From Arthrobacter sp. OV608 (lineage in GTDB: Bacteria; Actinomycetota; Actinomycetes; Actinomycetales; Micrococcaceae), in NCBI GenBank assembly GCA_900110595.1, contig FOEZ01000017.1, forward strand, positions 1 through 64,000: a stretch of 64,000 nucleotides of DNA, in the 5' to 3' direction. The notes under the pieces were generated by a model that did not search any database, was not told the DNA's origin, and worked only from the letters and a program-made list of their open reading frames with translations. Positions 17,700 through 26,740 of this stretch are shown here, in pieces (the stretch's first letter is position 1; every line of letters begins with the position of its first letter). Position numbers and translations under genes: made by a program.

Positions 17700-18623
17700 T
17701 TACTTAACTCCTCCGGCGGTGAGCCCGCCAACTAGATAACGCTGGAAAATCAGGTAGAGAATGACCACTGGAGCGGCGCATACGAGTGCCGCCGCCATCA
17801 TCTGGCCATAGAACGGGATGGCGCCGCCCTCCTGTGACGCACCGAAGATCTGGAGTGCTACGGCGGCCGTCTGGCTTTCCGGCCTGGTCATCACGGATGC
17901 GAACAGGACATCGTTCCAGCCGAGCAGGAAAGCGAAAATTCCGGAAACCACAATCCCGGGCCAACTCAGGGGCAGGATGATCTTGAACAGGACACCGAGA
18001 TTGCTGGCGCCGTCGATCTTGGCCGCTTCCTCAAGTTCCTTGGGAAGCCCGCGCAGGTAGGTGACCATGACCCACGTGGAGAACGGCATGGCGAACGTCA
18101 GGTACGTGACGAACAGTCCCCACTGGGTTCCGATGACCTGAATGCCCAAATATGTTGAGGCCGAGGAGAACAGCACGAACACGGGAAGCACCATCAGGGT
18201 GCCCGGCACTGACTGGAGTGCAAGAAGCCCGCGGAGGATGGTCAGGCGGCCCCGGAAGCTGTATCGGACCAGGACGAATGCGGTCGAAACCGACAAAGCT
18301 GCCGAGACAACCGCTGTTGCTCCTGCAACCAGCACGCTGTTGGCAAGTCCTGTTGCCAGTCCCACGCTGGTCCAGATCTTCGAATAGTTATCGAGGCTGA
18401 AGCTGGAGGGCCAGAATTCGCCGTTCGCCACGCCGATATCCGAGTTCACCGATGCCAGGAAGATGTAAAGCACGGGGATCAGCACCAAGGCTCCGAGGAA
18501 CAAGAGGATGATCGTGAGCAAGGGGCCCGGGAGCAACCGCAGGACTTCGTGCTGGCGCTTTGAACCTGGACGCGGAATGTCCGTGGTGCCCGGACTCCGC
18601 CGGGTGGCAGTGGAGGTGCTCAT
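17700..18623 (-). CDS. Carbohydrate ABC transporter permease (MalG type)
   Basis: The 307-residue membrane protein has six predicted helices and the cytoplasmic EAA loop EEAAKIDGASNLGVLFKIIL, which docks the ATPase. It is a CUT1-family inner-membrane subunit. It overlaps the first permease by 4 bases. No ATP-binding gene is present in this operon, so a shared ATPase elsewhere is presumably used. Confidence 0.92.
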   Translation of the reverse strand: MSTSTATRRSPGTTDIPRPGSKRQHEVLRLLPGPLLTIILLFLGALVLIPVLYIFLASVNSDIGVANGEFWPSSFSLDNYSKIWTSVGLATGLANSVLVAGATAVVSAALSVSTAFVLVRYSFRGRLTILRGLLALQSVPGTLMVLPVFVLFSSASTYLGIQVIGTQWGLFVTYLTFAMPFSTWVMVTYLRGLPKELEEAAKIDGASNLGVLFKIILPLSWPGIVVSGIFAFLLGWNDVLFASVMTRPESQTAAVALQIFGASQEGGAIPFYGQMMAAALVCAAPVVILYLIFQRYLVGGLTAGGVK

Positions 18624-19633
18624 TTCTTGGCTCCAGGTGACTCGGCGTCGTCGAGCTTGACGGCCCGGAGGTAGACGAACAGCGGGATGGCGATCAATAC
18701 CAGGGAGATAAAGGCCATCGCCGCGCTCAGCCCGAACCGGAAGCTCTGGAAACTGGTGACGTAGGTGAGGATGGGAAGGACTTCCACATCAGCCGGCGCC
18801 GGGACACCGAACAGGACAAAGGGAAGCGTGAAGTTGTTGATGTGGTGCAGCATGCCAATCAGAAAGGCGAGCGACAGTGGGCCCTTCAGGTACGGGAACA
18901 CCACGTACCTGAGCTTGTTCCACCACAGGGCGCCATCAAGTGCCGAAGCCTCGTGCACCTCATGGTCCACAGCCTGCAGTCCTGAGAGCGCCAGCAAGTA
19001 GATGAACGGCCACGATGCCCAGATCTGCACCAGCACCAGCGTCCAGAACGTCTGTGGTCCGTTCAGCCACAGGCCGACGTCAATCCCCACCGTTCCGAGG
19101 GCCTTGTCCACGATGCCGTCCGGCTGGAGCATGGTGCGCCATACCGTGGCCACTACGAAGGAAGGCAGGACATACGGAATCAGGAAGATTGACCTGATGA
19201 CGGCGCGTCCTTTGAAGGCGTTCTGGGTTGCTACGGCGGCAGCGATGCCAAGCGGCAGCGTCACCACCATAGCGAGCAGTGAGTAGCTGACACTCAGCCA
19301 GACAGAGTGCAGAAGCGGAGAACTGGTCATTGCCTCAACGAAGTTTTCGACTCCGATGAACGGCGCGGAGACCCATTTCCGCAGCGTGTACTGGTCCAGG
19401 TTGAGGGTGGACATGAAGATGCCCAGCAGGAGGGGCACGACGATGATAATGATCATCAGCACCCCGCCGGGGATAAGCATCCAGAGCGGCCGGTTACGTT
19501 CGCTCAGGCCCTTGCGGCGCGGGCTGCTCGGCCCGCTGGGCTCTTGGCTGGAAGCATCAGCGGCAGAGTGTGCCGCCCGGCTTGCGGCGGACTCCGCCGC
19601 AAGCCGGACTTCGTTGGAGGCGTCGGTTGACAT
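18620..19633 (-). CDS. Carbohydrate ABC transporter permease (MalF type)
   Basis: A 337-residue permease with a long hydrophilic Ala/Ser-rich N terminus (about 45 residues), six predicted helices and the EAA-type loop VHEASALDGALWWNKLRYVV. It pairs with the following permease. Six bases separate it from the solute-binding protein gene. Transport of a uronate-containing oligosaccharide or glycoside is inferred from the operon. Confidence 0.92.
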   Translation of the reverse strand: MSTDASNEVRLAAESAASRAAHSAADASSQEPSGPSSPRRKGLSERNRPLWMLIPGGVLMIIIIVVPLLLGIFMSTLNLDQYTLRKWVSAPFIGVENFVEAMTSSPLLHSVWLSVSYSLLAMVVTLPLGIAAAVATQNAFKGRAVIRSIFLIPYVLPSFVVATVWRTMLQPDGIVDKALGTVGIDVGLWLNGPQTFWTLVLVQIWASWPFIYLLALSGLQAVDHEVHEASALDGALWWNKLRYVVFPYLKGPLSLAFLIGMLHHINNFTLPFVLFGVPAPADVEVLPILTYVTSFQSFRFGLSAAMAFISLVLIAIPLFVYLRAVKLDDAESPGAKK

Positions 19634-19639
19634 CAGAAG

Positions 19640-20998
19640 TTATCCCTTGGAGGCCCGGTCCAGGGAAGCCTGGCCCTTGCTCTGGGAGTCCTTGATCCTC
19701 GATTCGAGGGCCGCCTCGTCCACCTTGCCTGCGGCAAGGTCCGGAACGGACTGCACGGTGACGTTGAGGAGGCCGAGCTGCATGTCGCCCCAAGCGCCGG
19801 TGAAGGGGGTTGCCTTGGACTTGGCGGCAGCGTCAGCGAGCGGCTTGAGCTTGGGGTCGGTCAGGCTGGCCAGGGCCTCAGCGTTCGCGGGCAGGTCGCC
19901 GAAAATTTTCTGGTAGTTCAGCTGTTCATCTTTGGAGGTGATCAGCTTAATGTAGGCGAAGGCGAGGTCCTTCTGCTTTGAGTAATCGGCCACCACGATG
20001 TTGTCCCCCGAGAGGATGCTTGCGGCATCACCGTCGGACTTGGACTTCGTCTCGCCCGGCGCGATGGTCGGCATCAGGGCGTACTCGTATTTTCCGGCGA
20101 TCTCCGATTTATCCAGCGTTGGTATCGAGCTGGAAGTGGTCATCATGAGGTAGCCCGCCTTGCCGCTGGCAAAGGCTGCCACGGCATTGCTGTTGCTCCA
20201 GCCTACTGATGCGGGGTCAACCACTTTGTCTTCTGTGAGCCAGCCAAAGTACGTCTGGTAGGCCTTCTTGACTGTGGGATCGTCCAACTTGAACTTGTTG
20301 CCGTCCACTAAGGGGTTGCCGGCCTGGACGGACATCGCCCAGATGAACTTCCAGGGGTCGAAGTTGTCCTTGTAGCCGGTGGCGATGCCGAAGGTGCCGT
20401 CTTTGGTCATCTTCTTTGCCTGCTCCGCGAGCTCATCCCAGCTGGTGGCGGGCTTGTCGATTCCGGCGGCTGCCAGAAGGTCCTTGTTGTAGGCCATGAC
20501 GAACGGGCGGCTGACGAAGGGAATGCCGGCCTGGTGGTCCGCATCGGGGCCGGAGATACCCAGCGTGGCGGGATTGAAGCGGTCCTTGCCACCCACCTTC
20601 TTCCAGTCATCGTCCGAAAGGGTGACGAAAGCTTTCGTGGCATAGGCGGTAGGAGTGAAGGTGGTACCGAGGCTGTAGACGTCCGGGCCCTGCCCCGAGA
20701 CAACCGAGGTCTGGATACGGGTGAGCTCATCGTTGGCGGAGGCGAAAGTTTCAAACTTTACGTCGGCTCCGGTTTCAGCCTTGAATTTTGCCGCGATGTC
20801 GGCCTGCCACTGCTTCTGCTGTTCCGGATACTGGCTCAGAACGTTCACCAGGACGTTCAGGGTTTTGCCCGTTCCGTCCACTTTTCCGTCGGCGCTGGTG
20901 GAGCTGTCAGTGGACCCTGAGCCGCCGCCGCAACCGGTCAAAGCCAATGCCGCAGCCGTAACGATTGCCGCGAGCCCGGAAGATGATCTAAACCTCAT
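19640..20998 (-). CDS. Sugar ABC transporter solute-binding lipoprotein
   Basis: The 452-residue protein begins MRFRSSSGLAAIVTAAALAL and has the lipobox LTGC, so it is anchored outside the membrane by lipidated Cys. The rest is a family-1 extracellular sugar-binding protein. The frame extends to 21031, but ATG 20998 has GAGGAG (reverse strand, 21005-21010) at good spacing. It is the first gene of the roughly 12.6-kb leftward operon and is controlled from the operator cluster at 21087-21126. Confidence 0.92.
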   Translation of the reverse strand: MRFRSSSGLAAIVTAAALALTGCGGGSGSTDSSTSADGKVDGTGKTLNVLVNVLSQYPEQQKQWQADIAAKFKAETGADVKFETFASANDELTRIQTSVVSGQGPDVYSLGTTFTPTAYATKAFVTLSDDDWKKVGGKDRFNPATLGISGPDADHQAGIPFVSRPFVMAYNKDLLAAAGIDKPATSWDELAEQAKKMTKDGTFGIATGYKDNFDPWKFIWAMSVQAGNPLVDGNKFKLDDPTVKKAYQTYFGWLTEDKVVDPASVGWSNSNAVAAFASGKAGYLMMTTSSSIPTLDKSEIAGKYEYALMPTIAPGETKSKSDGDAASILSGDNIVVADYSKQKDLAFAYIKLITSKDEQLNYQKIFGDLPANAEALASLTDPKLKPLADAAAKSKATPFTGAWGDMQLGLLNVTVQSVPDLAAGKVDEAALESRIKDSQSKGQASLDRASKG

Positions 20999-21072
20999 TG
21001 TTTTCTCCTCTTTGGAAACCCGCATGGCCACAACGTCTAGTGGCGGACATCCCTGCAGGCGATTCGAAATTC

Positions 21073-21102
21073 AGTCTAGGAAGAGGGCAACAGTTGCGGC
21101 AA
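21073..21102 (-). promoter_or_regulatory. Candidate promoter of the uronate operon
   Basis: On the reverse strand TTGCCG (21102-21097) and TAGACT (21078-21073) are spaced 18 bases apart. The -35 element lies inside the operator-like repeats, so repressor binding would block RNA polymerase. This is inference from motif fit only. Confidence 0.4.
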
Positions 21103-21126
21103 GCGGTTGCCAAAAGTTGCCAAAAG
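21087..21126. promoter_or_regulatory. LacI-type operator cluster
   Basis: Three related elements lie within 40 bases: the odd palindrome GCAACAGTTGC (21087-21097), the near-palindrome GGCAAGCGGTTGCC (21098-21111), and a tandem direct repeat of TTGCCAAAAG (21107-21126). GGCAA/TTGCC half-sites around a central CG are typical of LacI-family operators. They lie between the divergent LacI gene and the transporter operon. Confidence 0.6.
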
Positions 21127-21208
21127 ATGTTTTGATGAAGTCACGTCCTCCCTATGGACGTCGATCTCTAGTTTCATCGGCCGGCTGCCCGGCGCGAAAG
21201 GAATGGCC

Positions 21209-22252
21209 ATGGTGACACCCGGATCAGGGGGCGAGCCGAGAGAAGGGAGCGCGGTTCCGGAACGCATGCCAACCATCCGCGACGTCGCCCTGCTGGCAGG
21301 AGTAGCCACATCAACGGTTTCCCGCGCGCTCTCCAAGCCGGAACGGGTGAACCGCCATACCCGGGAACGGATTGAAGCAGCAGCAGCACAGCTGAACTAC
21401 GTGCCCAGCTCACAGGCGCAGGGCCTCAGCTCGGGCCGCACCAACGCCGTCGCCGTCCTCGTGCCGGACATTACCAACCCGTTCTACTTCGACATCATTC
21501 GCGGCACCCAGCACCAACTCAAGGCCGCGGGATACACACAGCTCCTTGTGGACACAGAAGAGTCCAGCGAGATGGAACTTGAGGCACTGCACAAGATGCG
21601 ACGGTCCGCAGACGGCTTCATCCTCGCGGCCTCCCGTTTGACGGACACGCAACTGGCCGAGGTTTCCGGGATCCAGCCGGTGGTAACCATCAACCGGGCA
21701 TCAGCCAGCACTCCCACAGTTGTTATTGACACCCCGTCCGCCGTTGTACAGGCCCTGGAGCACTTGGCTTCGTTGGGTCATCACCGCGTTTGCTACGTCA
21801 GCGGTCCGCCCACCTCCTGGTCCAACCGGGCACGCTGGAATGTCTTCGAGGAGGAGTCATCCAAACGCGGCCTGGAAGTCCATCACATCGGCCCATTTAC
21901 TCCCAAGACAACATCGGGCGCGGCGGCGGCGGATGCGGCGGCACGAACCGGCGCCACGGCATGCATCGTATTCAACGACCTCCTGGCGATTGGAATGCTC
22001 CAAAGGCTTCGCGAGCGCGGAATCCGCGTGCCTGAGGACATGAGCATCGTTGGGTCGGATGACATTTTCGGCGCTGATTTCTGCAACCCGCCGCTAACCA
22101 CCATCGCCAGCCCCATCGAACAGGCAGGGCGGGTGGCTGTCTCCATGCTTCTTTCCCAGCTGAATCCTGTTCCCGGCCGCTCCAGCCGCCAGCTGGCGGT
22201 TATGCCTACGCACCTGACCATCCGCGCCTCCACGGGTCCTGCGCCGGCGTAG
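21209..22252 (+). CDS. LacI-family transcriptional regulator of the uronate operon
   Basis: The 347-residue protein has an N-terminal LacI helix-turn-helix (TIRDVALLAGVATSTVSRAL) with the hinge sequence QAQGLSSGRT and a periplasmic-binding-protein-like effector domain (AVAVLVPDITNPFYFDIIRG to DMSIVGSDDI). The frame opens at 21107. ATG 21209 is chosen because AAAGGA (21197-21202) is 6 bases upstream; ATG 21203 and ATG 21266 are alternatives. It is divergent from the ABC/uronate operon and likely represses it until a sugar acid or glycoside binds. Confidence 0.88.
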   Translation: MVTPGSGGEPREGSAVPERMPTIRDVALLAGVATSTVSRALSKPERVNRHTRERIEAAAAQLNYVPSSQAQGLSSGRTNAVAVLVPDITNPFYFDIIRGTQHQLKAAGYTQLLVDTEESSEMELEALHKMRRSADGFILAASRLTDTQLAEVSGIQPVVTINRASASTPTVVIDTPSAVVQALEHLASLGHHRVCYVSGPPTSWSNRARWNVFEEESSKRGLEVHHIGPFTPKTTSGAAAADAAARTGATACIVFNDLLAIGMLQRLRERGIRVPEDMSIVGSDDIFGADFCNPPLTTIASPIEQAGRVAVSMLLSQLNPVPGRSSRQLAVMPTHLTIRASTGPAPA

Positions 22253-22291
22253 GCCTGACGGGACAATCAAGATCAGAGGCACTAAGCAGAA

Positions 22292-22318
22292 AGCCCCGGC
22301 GGCGCTGCCGCCGGGGCT
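22292..22318. terminator. Hairpin terminator between convergent genes
   Basis: A perfect 12-bp G+C stem (22292-22303 with 22307-22318) with a 3-base loop lies between the LacI stop and the stop of the 114-residue gene. Confidence 0.75.
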
Positions 22319-22337
22319 CCCCCGGGAATGACTGCTG

Positions 22338-22682
22338 CTAGAGCCGGTCCGTCTTGTCGTCGCCCTTGTGGGTTGCCCCGCGCAGGTTCTCCTGGACCTT
22401 GCCGAACAGGTCCTTGATGGTGGACTCGGCGTTGGAGATAACGTCCACCGGCACATACACGTCATGGTTGAGCGGCAGGTCGTATTCGTCCTTCAGGTGC
22501 GTGCCGTTTCCCACCCCAGTCAGGGACAGGTAAACCATGGCCTCGGTGCGGGCGATTCCGGCAAGCTTGCCAAAAACCACCGTGAATTCGTTGGGCTGGA
22601 AGCTGATGGTCTGGCCGATATGGCTGCGGCCAAGTTCACCAGCGGGAACAACCTTTTCCGACTGGCTTCCGGTGTATTCCAT
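22338..22682 (-). CDS. Conserved hypothetical protein, 114 aa
   Basis: A soluble 114-residue protein, MEYTGSQSEKVVPAGELGRS to the charged C terminus GDDKTDRL. No signal peptide, membrane helix or recognisable motif is visible. Coding is supported by regular high-GC third positions and an AGGAGTAGTT stretch directly before the ATG on the reverse strand. It is convergent to the LacI gene across a hairpin. Function unknown. The 238 bases between it and the next gene show nothing recognisable. Confidence 0.65.
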   Translation of the reverse strand: MEYTGSQSEKVVPAGELGRSHIGQTISFQPNEFTVVFGKLAGIARTEAMVYLSLTGVGNGTHLKDEYDLPLNHDVYVPVDVISNAESTIKDLFGKVQENLRGATHKGDDKTDRL

Positions 22683-22920
22683 AACTACTCCTCAGGTCGG
22701 GCGGGCATCTACGCCTGCAGTCTAGCCTCGCCCCGATCGCCCGGTACACCTCCCTGCCCCGGCACATCCCGCCGACAACGTGTTGGTGCGGTGCACAAAC
22801 CTGCGCCGTCCTGCGTGGCCAGTCCTCCATTGAATACCGCCCTGCCGGCCCGTTTTGATGGAGGAGGGCCGGCATCATCCGTTCCCCAAATCCTCAACCA
22901 AAGAAAGCAGCGTGGCTTCG

Positions 22921-23130
22921 ATGACGAATCGCGTCAAAGGTCCCGGCCTCTGGGAAGACGTACGAGTGGGCGACCCCGTGGAACTGAGCAGGAACGGCCG
23001 GGCAGCCTACGCAGGCCTGGTGGATGACCGCACTGCCGACGGAGACGTGGTGTGGGTCAGAACCCCCGTGGGAGGCCGCCGCCTTTTCCACATCTCCGAC
23101 GGCTACGAGCTGGCAGTCACCGCCTCCTGA
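22921..23130 (+). CDS. Small hypothetical protein, 69 aa
   Basis: A 69-residue protein from MTNRVKGPGLWEDVRVGDPV to a C-terminal GYELAVTAS. The pattern of alternating short strands (VELSRNGRAAYAGLVDD, DVVWVRTPVGGRRLFH) suggests a small beta-barrel such as an SH3-like fold. The frame is open from 22855. ATG 22921 is preferred, and GTG 22912 is possible. Function unknown. Confidence 0.55.
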   Translation: MTNRVKGPGLWEDVRVGDPVELSRNGRAAYAGLVDDRTADGDVVWVRTPVGGRRLFHISDGYELAVTAS

Positions 23131-23200
23131 CGGGCTTGGGCGCAATGCCGCAAGCTGCAAGACTGGGTCCAACGCCTCAGTAGAACCACCAGGAGCTGCC

Positions 23201-24262
23201 ATGACCGCGCATCACCCAGCCGAGAGTTCCAACCGCTTCACCAGCCTCCTGGGCATCGACGTTCCGGTGGTGCTTGGCCCCTTCGGCGGTGTCTCCTCAG
23301 TGGCGCTCACCGCCGCAGTGAGCGAGGGCGGCGGGCTGGGTTCGTTCGGGCTCTACGGGTACGACGCCGCTGCCATCCATAAGACCGCAGCCCAACTTCG
23401 CGAGGCGACAGCCAAGCCGTTCGCCTTGAATCTTTGGGTGCCCACCGGGAGCGAAATCGACGCCCTCCCGACCGAGGATTTCGAACGCTACACCGCCACG
23501 CTGAAACCCTACTTTGACGAGCTCGGCCTTCCCTACCCTGAGATGCCGGACCGGTACATGCCGGATCACGGCGAGCAGGTGGAGGCCGCACTCGAGGCGC
23601 GTCCCGCCGTCGTCAGTTTTGTCTTTGGTGTTCCTGGCGCCGACGTCGTGGAGGAGGCGCACCGCCGCGGCATCAAGGTGGTGGGCACCGCTACCACCGT
23701 CGCCGAGGCGGTGGCGCTGGAGGCAGGAGGCGTTGATGCGGTGGTGGCCACCGGGATGGAGGCCGGCGGCCACCGGGTGTCCTTCCTGAAGCCCGCCGAA
23801 GAATCGCTGGTGGGTACGTTTGCCCTGGTCCCGCAGGTGGCCGACGCCGTGTCCGTTCCGGTCATCGCGGCGGGCGGCATTGCGGACCGCCGCGGTTTCG
23901 CTGCCGCCATGGCACTGGGCGCTGATGCCGTGCAGGTGGGAACGGCTTTCCTGGCCACCCGTGAATCCGCCGCCGTGCCCGCCTACCGGGAGGTCCTGCA
24001 CGGCCCCGCCGCTGCCCACACTGTGTTGACCCGCGCCCTCAGCGGCCGGCTGGCCCGTGGCATTCCCAACCGGATCATTGCTGAGCTTGAAGAATCCGGC
24101 GAAGTGGCCCCTTTCCCGGTGCAGAACTGGCTGACGGGGCGGTTCCGTCCGCAGGCCGCCGCCCGGGGAAACACGGACCTGATGTCCCTGTGGGCCGGCC
24201 AGTCGGCGCCGCTGCTCCGGCACCACACCGCAGCAGAGGTCCTCGCCGAACTGCTGGCCTGA
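23201..24262 (+). CDS. Nitronate monooxygenase-like flavin oxidoreductase
   Basis: A 353-residue FMN-binding TIM barrel of the 2-nitropropane dioxygenase/FabK superfamily. Visible signatures are GPFGGVSSVALTAAVSEGGG at the N terminus, ATGMEAGGHRV with the active-site His, and AAGGIADRRG...GADAVQVGTAFLAT for phosphate binding. The frame starts upstream at 23024, but AGGAG at 23191-23195 places the start at ATG 23201. It may oxidise alkyl nitronates or act as an enoyl reductase-like enzyme. It stands alone between unrelated genes. Confidence 0.85.
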   Translation: MTAHHPAESSNRFTSLLGIDVPVVLGPFGGVSSVALTAAVSEGGGLGSFGLYGYDAAAIHKTAAQLREATAKPFALNLWVPTGSEIDALPTEDFERYTATLKPYFDELGLPYPEMPDRYMPDHGEQVEAALEARPAVVSFVFGVPGADVVEEAHRRGIKVVGTATTVAEAVALEAGGVDAVVATGMEAGGHRVSFLKPAEESLVGTFALVPQVADAVSVPVIAAGGIADRRGFAAAMALGADAVQVGTAFLATRESAAVPAYREVLHGPAAAHTVLTRALSGRLARGIPNRIIAELEESGEVAPFPVQNWLTGRFRPQAAARGNTDLMSLWAGQSAPLLRHHTAAEVLAELLA

Positions 24263-24422
24263 GCCTGAGCGGGCCGGCCGCCTTAGGTTGCAGCCAGATG
24301 CTGTTCCCGGACCGCGTGCCCCATCCACCATCAGCCGGACACCGAATCACCGGTAGAATCTGAACGATATCTGACCGGCGCCGCCTGCCCGCGCCTGGTT
24401 CCGGCACCGGAAGGGATGATCC

Positions 24423-25046
24423 GTGCGAACACAGCGCCCGCGCGCGCCCTTCCACTTCCTCCGTACGTCCGCGATGGCCACTGTCATCCTGGCGCTTGCC
24501 TCAGGCGCCCACCTTGCCGGCGGCGGGGAACTGCCGGCCCCGGCCATCCTGCTGGCGGTGCTGGCACTGACCACGCTCGGCAGCACCGCTGCCACGCGCC
24601 TGAGGTTGGGGTTTCCAGCCATGGCCGGACTGCTGGGCGGCGGACAGCTGGGCCTGCACGAAGTGTTTACTGCCTTTGGTACTCCGGGCGCCGCGGCGGC
24701 GGGAGCACCCGCCCTTCACGCCGGACACCTCGCCGGCGCGGATGTACTTCCCGCGGCGTTGGGCCACGCCCATGCCGCGGAACCTGCGTCCGGGCCCCTG
24801 ATGCTTGCCGCACACGCCGTGGCAACGCTCGTTTGCGCGCTCCTGCTGGCAAAGGGCGAGGAGGCCCTGTGGGCACTCGCGGCCTGGCTGCGGCCCCTGG
24901 CGGCCCTCCCCCGTGCGATAGCGCCCGACGCCGTTCCACCGGCTTTCGCTTCCTTTCCCACCGCTGCTGCGCCACGGCCACCCTGGCGGAACCTGCGGCA
25001 AGACAGCCGGCGCGGTCCGCCGCCCGGCGTCGTACTTTCCCGCTAG
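24423..25046 (+). CDS. Hypothetical membrane protein, 207 aa, upstream of YcnI
   Basis: The GTG start follows GAAGGGATGATCC. The protein has about four hydrophobic segments (roughly 18-32, 41-56, 65-81, 128-144), a His-rich loop between the third and fourth (HAGH, GHAHA) and a Pro/Arg-rich cytoplasmic tail. The His residues and the neighbouring ycnI-like gene (98-base gap) suggest a link to copper handling. This is inference; I do not recognise a family with certainty. Confidence 0.65.
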   Translation: MRTQRPRAPFHFLRTSAMATVILALASGAHLAGGGELPAPAILLAVLALTTLGSTAATRLRLGFPAMAGLLGGGQLGLHEVFTAFGTPGAAAAGAPALHAGHLAGADVLPAALGHAHAAEPASGPLMLAAHAVATLVCALLLAKGEEALWALAAWLRPLAALPRAIAPDAVPPAFASFPTAAAPRPPWRNLRQDSRRGPPPGVVLSR

Positions 25047-25144
25047 AACCGCCCCGCACTCCCGGCGGCGGCACCCCATACTTTTGCGCGCCATGCTCCT
25101 ATTCCTGTTCCTGACGGGACGGCGCGCGCCGGAAAGGCAACACC

Positions 25145-25900
25145 ATGAACACCTCAGCACTTCGCCGCACCTTGCAGACAGCCGCCGCCACCGGAGGCGC
25201 TGCAGCCCTGCTGCTCGCCGTAGCTGGCGGTGCCTCGGCCCACGTCGGCGTGACGCCGGACAAGACCGATGCCAACTCGTACGCCCTGCTCACCTTCGGA
25301 ATCCCGCACGGCTGCGACACCTCAAGCACCACCAAGGTGGCCATCACGCTGCCGCAGGAACTCAACGATGCCCAGCCCACGGTCAATCCCAACTGGACCG
25401 TGGAAAAGGTCACCGAACAACTCGCCGAGCCGAAGAAGCTGCCCGACGGCACCTCCATTACCAAGCGGACCAGCCAGATTGTCTACACCGCCAAAGCGCC
25501 CCTGGCCCACGAGCTCCGGGATGCCCTGGTGCTCTCCGTGAAGCTCCCTGACGCTGCCGGCAGCACGCTGTACTTCCCCACCCTCCAAAGCTGCGAAACC
25601 GGGCAGACGGACTGGTCGGAGATCGCGAAAGACGGCCAGGACCCGCACGCCCTGAAGGCGCCGGCGCCCTCGATTACGGTCACCCCGGCAGCGGGCGCAG
25701 GACACAGCGAAGCCGCCACTGCCTCGGATTCGCACTCCAGCGCCGCCTCCACCGCGGAAGCCCTGGTGACGGACAGCGGGGCCGATGCCCGGAGCTGGGC
25801 GGGCCTGGCCGCGGGCATCGGCGGCCTGGTTCTCGGCGGCGTTGCATTCTTCCGCAGCGGCGCCAGGAGCAAGACCTCCGCCGACCCGGCCGCCAAGTAA
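25145..25900 (+). CDS. YcnI-like copper-binding membrane protein (DUF1775)
   Basis: The 251-residue protein has a signal peptide (residues 1-32) cut so that His33 of AHVGVTP becomes the mature N terminus, the copper ligand in YcnI. The DUF1775 beta domain follows (YALLTFGIPHGC...NPNWTVEK...LYFPTLQSC). The Ser/Ala-rich stretch after about 175 leads to one C-terminal helix (WAGLAAGIGGLVLGGVAFF), so the domain is displayed outside the membrane. It probably buffers or delivers copper. Starts at ATG 25145 after GGAAAGGCAACACC. Confidence 0.88.
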   Translation: MNTSALRRTLQTAAATGGAAALLLAVAGGASAHVGVTPDKTDANSYALLTFGIPHGCDTSSTTKVAITLPQELNDAQPTVNPNWTVEKVTEQLAEPKKLPDGTSITKRTSQIVYTAKAPLAHELRDALVLSVKLPDAAGSTLYFPTLQSCETGQTDWSEIAKDGQDPHALKAPAPSITVTPAAGAGHSEAATASDSHSSAASTAEALVTDSGADARSWAGLAAGIGGLVLGGVAFFRSGARSKTSADPAAK

Positions 25901-26003
25901 GGCAAGGGCGTTGGTGCCCGGATCATCACGATCCGGGCATCAAATTGCCGCGCCACCTCGCCGCATCGTTGACGCGGCCCACCACTGCCGCGAAGGTGGT
26001 GCC

Positions 26004-26648
26004 ATGAGGTCTCAGCGAATTTCACACGGGCTTGCCATCACGACGGCGGCAGCGGCCGCCGCACTGCTGCTCAGCGGGTGCGGCCCCAGCCAGCCGCAAT
26101 CATCAACGACCCCCACTCCGGGCACCAGCTCTGCCAGCCCCGGCGCGACATCCGCGTCGCCCACCCCGTCCGGGACGCCGTCGGACCCGCCGTCCACAAC
26201 CGCTCCGGCTACCGCTCCCCCCGCAGGACCGGCGCTCTGCAAGGCCGCCGGGCTCTCTGCAGCCACGGACGCGTCCGGCGGCGGGGCTGCGGGCAGCGTC
26301 TACATGAAGCTCAACCTCACCAACACCGGTTCCGAACCCTGCCTGCTCCGGGGTTTTGCCGGCGTATCCCTGACCGCCGACGCAGCAGGCGCCCCCATCG
26401 GTGCGCCGGCCATCCGCGACGAAGCCACCGCACCCACCGACGTCCTGGTGGCACCCGGCCAGACAGGCTCGGCCGTCCTGCGCTACACCCAGGCCGGCAA
26501 CTATCCCGATTGCGCCATGGTGGACGCCGCCGGCTACCGGATCTATCCGCCGGAAGATACGGCGTCGCTCTTCCTGCCCCAGCCCACCAGGGCCTGCAGC
26601 AACGCGGAGATTACGCTGCTCACCATCGGAGCGTTCCAGCCGGCTTAG
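26004..26648 (+). CDS. DUF4232 lipoprotein
   Basis: A 214-residue secreted lipoprotein with lipobox LLSGC near residue 24, a long Thr/Pro/Ser linker (about 28-75) and a DUF4232 beta domain (LNLTNTGSEPCLLRGFAGVS; APGQTGSAVLRY). Four Cys in the domain could form two disulfides. The frame opens at 25785, but ATG 26004 begins the signal sequence MRSQRISHG. Function unknown; the domain is common in actinobacterial surface proteins. Confidence 0.82.
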   Translation: MRSQRISHGLAITTAAAAAALLLSGCGPSQPQSSTTPTPGTSSASPGATSASPTPSGTPSDPPSTTAPATAPPAGPALCKAAGLSAATDASGGGAAGSVYMKLNLTNTGSEPCLLRGFAGVSLTADAAGAPIGAPAIRDEATAPTDVLVAPGQTGSAVLRYTQAGNYPDCAMVDAAGYRIYPPEDTASLFLPQPTRACSNAEITLLTIGAFQPA

Positions 26649-26687
26649 GTCCCCGAAACAAAAGGCAAGAGCCCTCAGCACAGAGAA

Positions 26688-26723
26688 CTGAAGGCGGTCC
26701 GGCATGTGCCGGACCGCCTTCAG
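26688..26723. terminator. Bidirectional hairpin, 17-bp stem
   Basis: Left arm 26688-26704 and right arm 26707-26723 are perfectly complementary with only TG between them, so the true loop is 4-6 bases. It lies between the convergent DUF4232 and DUF4383 genes. Confidence 0.8.
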
Positions 26724-26740
26724 CCTGGTTTGGTTCGCGG

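Noticed and set aside
22683..22920. Search for a gene in the 238-base gap
   Set aside because: Only short shadow frames occur and no start signal or conserved structure was visible.
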